A stretch of 7,350 nucleotides of DNA from an uncultured Lachnospiraceae bacterium. GTDB lineage: Bacteria; Bacillota; Clostridia; Lachnospirales; Lachnospiraceae. The DNA is taken from the NCBI GenBank assembly GCA_902489645.1, contig CABUAW010000090.1, positions 1 through 7,350 of the forward strand. The letters are read 5' to 3'. The notes beneath the pieces were generated by a model. That model did not search any database. It worked only from the letters and a program-made list of their open reading frames with translations, and had not been told where the DNA came from. Below, piece by piece: positions 5,632 to 7,350 of this stretch (its first letter is position 1; every line of letters starts with the position of its first letter). A program made the translations under genes and the position numbers.

Positions 5632-7350
5632 TCAGCAGTGGATTTCTCTATTCATTATAACAGAATATAAAATTCTGTCTTTTACTTTTTTATTTAGTAT
5701 CTGTTCAATCGCCTTTTGATAATAATCAAGCTGGGTTTTATACCGCTTTATGAGCAGCTTATCCCCGGCTTCCCCCTCCGGAATCCTGTCCGTTTTATAA
5801 TCCAGTAAAACAATGCCGTCCGCCTCTTCAAAGTATACGTCAATGACGCCCTGAATTAAAATCCGTTCACCCTGTCCGCCTTCTTCCAGCCCGGGATAAA
5901 TCTCTTTTACAGGTATTCCCATAACAAAAGGCCGTTCCCTGTAAAGTCGTCCTTCCTTTTCTGCTCTGGACATCCGCTGTCCCAACTCTGAACGGCAAAA
6001 AGCAAAAACCTTTTCTGCCGGGATAAGTTTCTCCCAAAAGGCCGGAATCTGCTCCTTTTCCACACACCGGCGGATAAATGCTGTCACATCCTCCATGCAG
6101 GAAATTGCTCCAAAAGGAAGCAGTTCAAATATTTTATGGGTTGCCGTTCCCTTTTGCTGGGCCACATACAATGGGTCGTCCAAATCCCGCAGCGGCTCCG
6201 TCGTTTTTTCAGGATAGAGAAGAAGGCCCGTCATCTCCTCCCCGGCCATTTTCTTTAATTCGCTGACAGTCATCTTTCCCTGGAGCTGCGTCATGACTTC
6301 TCTCGGATATTTCCAGCAAAGCCTTGCATCAACGGCAGCATACAGCGGCCGTCCAGCTTCTTTAATTTCGGCACAATCCCGAAGGAAATTCATTTCACTG
6401 TCCATCTGTATTTCTTCCCGGATATCCTCCGCCGCCATATGGGCCGGGCGGATACACCGGAACTCAAATCCCCGGCTTGCCCCCTGCTGCCCGTCGGACC
6501 ACAAAAGAGGCCCGAGCCAGTCCAGATAGCTTTTGGCCCGAAGCATCCGGTTGTAGGTCAGAGGCACCGGTGCCTTTCCGGCCAGCGTCCACTTTTCGTC
6601 CGTCTTATCCATATCCTCTACCGTACCGACAAGAATCAGCTTTTCCTTGGCCCGGGTCATTGCCACATAAAGCACCCGAATCTCCTCGCCCATCTGGTCC
6701 AAAAGCAGTTTTCTGGCAAAAACCTTCTTCGACAGGCTGTGAATTTTTACCCTGTGTTCCAAATCAATGCCATCCGCCGCCACACCATAGCGCGCATGAA
6801 CAACAATCCGGCTCCGGGTCTCGGTAAAGTTCATCGTTTTTCCGAGTCCCGCGACAAAACAAATCGGATATTCCAGACCTTTACTTTTATGGATACTCAT
6901 AATACGCACAGCCTGCCCCGCATCTCCCGGCAGGACGGCTCCGCCCAGGTCCTCCTTCGACTCCTTCAATTGGTCCACATAACGGATAAAATGGAAAAGT
7001 CCCCGGTAACTTGTATTTTTAAAATCCCTGGCATATTCGATTAACCGTTCCAGATTGGCCCGGCGCACTTCGCCGCCCGGCATGGCAAACATCTGCTGCA
7101 CATATCCGGTCATTGCATAAATTTCATGTATAAGCTCTTCAATGGACATATGAACTTTGTTTCTGCGCAGCCGCCCGTACATTTCCAGAAAAGCTTCCAG
7201 TTTTTCTGTTAAAAAAGGATTTTTCCCCTGTTCTAAATAAGACTGAATATTTTCATATAAATGTACAGAGCGGTCCGTAAGGCGCAATTCGGCCAGCTCT
7301 TCATCGTTCAGTTGTCCCATAGACGATGTTAAAACCGCCGCCATAGGTAT
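5632..7350 (-). CDS. addA: ATP-dependent helicase/nuclease subunit A, C-terminal part
   Basis: AddA is the helicase and one nuclease of AddAB, the Firmicutes counterpart of RecBCD that resects double-strand ends for RecA loading. The window holds the last 572 residues; the start and the Walker A helicase half lie beyond base 7350 (full proteins are about 1200). Counting from the first codon at 7348-7350: helicase motif V IMSIHKSKGLEYP (150-162), motif VI EEIRVLYVAMTRAKEKL (about 222-238), then the RecB-type nuclease with GTATHKIFE (401-409), ERPF (about 472-475), GVID (501-504), DYKTDR (517-522, catalytic D and K) and QLDYYQKAIE (540-549). All nuclease motifs seem intact. The gene ends with TGA at 5632-5634, 58 bp before the spore-protein gene. 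addB is not in view and would be expected upstream. Confidence 0.95.
   Translation of the reverse strand: MPMAAVLTSSMGQLNDEELAELRLTDRSVHLYENIQSYLEQGKNPFLTEKLEAFLEMYGRLRRNKVHMSIEELIHEIYAMTGYVQQMFAMPGGEVRRANLERLIEYARDFKNTSYRGLFHFIRYVDQLKESKEDLGGAVLPGDAGQAVRIMSIHKSKGLEYPICFVAGLGKTMNFTETRSRIVVHARYGVAADGIDLEHRVKIHSLSKKVFARKLLLDQMGEEIRVLYVAMTRAKEKLILVGTVEDMDKTDEKWTLAGKAPVPLTYNRMLRAKSYLDWLGPLLWSDGQQGASRGFEFRCIRPAHMAAEDIREEIQMDSEMNFLRDCAEIKEAGRPLYAAVDARLCWKYPREVMTQLQGKMTVSELKKMAGEEMTGLLLYPEKTTEPLRDLDDPLYVAQQKGTATHKIFELLPFGAISCMEDVTAFIRRCVEKEQIPAFWEKLIPAEKVFAFCRSELGQRMSRAEKEGRLYRERPFVMGIPVKEIYPGLEEGGQGERILIQGVIDVYFEEADGIVLLDYKTDRIPEGEAGDKLLIKRYKTQLDYYQKAIEQILNKKVKDRILYSVIMNREIHC

Noticed and set aside
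5625..5656. Two direct copies of TCTATTCAT (5625-5633 and 5648-5656)
   Set aside because: Nine bases, AT-rich, one copy overlapping the addA stop and the other inside its last codons; likely chance, although the first copy contains the -35 of the proposed sigma-G promoter.
6439..7044. Rightward open frame of 201 codons inside addA
   Set aside because: Antisense shadow of the addA coding frame, whose helicase motifs are intact; composition is unlike a real protein.

Overview
The window looks like chromosome of an anaerobic, spore-forming member of the Clostridia, most likely Lachnospiraceae-like. The reasons are a superoxide reductase/rubredoxin pair (anaerobic oxygen defence), an alpha/beta-type small acid-soluble spore protein, AddA rather than RecBCD, a CIRCE heat-shock operator, strong AGGAGG-type ribosome binding sites and moderate GC. 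Taxonomy is inferred from gene content only. No mobile element, CRISPR array, tRNA or rRNA was found.

Left part (1-1543): an unassigned 120-base stretch, then a long hairpin that probably ends the leftward dfx-rubredoxin operon. This two-gene operon reads leftward: desulfoferrodoxin (2Fe-type superoxide reductase, 396-764) followed by rubredoxin (192-353), its usual electron donor. Divergent from it, reading rightward, is a Crp/Fnr-family regulator (899-1543). The shared intergenic region holds a perfect 16-bp palindrome (834-849). It overlaps the -35 of the regulator and is centred about 40 bp upstream of the predicted dfx transcription start, so the regulator may repress itself and activate dfx.

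Middle and right part (1497-7350): all genes read leftward. In transcription order they are the 3' part of addA (helicase-nuclease of double-strand-break repair, cut by the window edge), a small acid-soluble spore protein, a class I SAM methyltransferase, hslO (redox-activated chaperone Hsp33) and ftsH (membrane AAA+ protease). The spore protein, methyltransferase and hslO genes are separated by 3 bp each and look co-transcribed; a sigma-G-like promoter lies just ahead of the spore protein gene. ftsH has its own extended -10 promoter followed by a perfect CIRCE operator, so HrcA heat-shock control is predicted. The 3' ends of ftsH and of the Crp-like gene converge and overlap by 47 bp.

The functional theme is stress: superoxide removal, oxidised-protein holding (Hsp33), membrane protein quality control (FtsH), DNA break repair (AddA) and spore DNA protection. 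Each gene family is known. The points worth a second look are the regulatory layout (shared palindrome, CIRCE on ftsH, possible forespore expression of the methyltransferase and hslO) and the cysteine pairs of the Crp-like protein. I saw no clear previously undescribed system.
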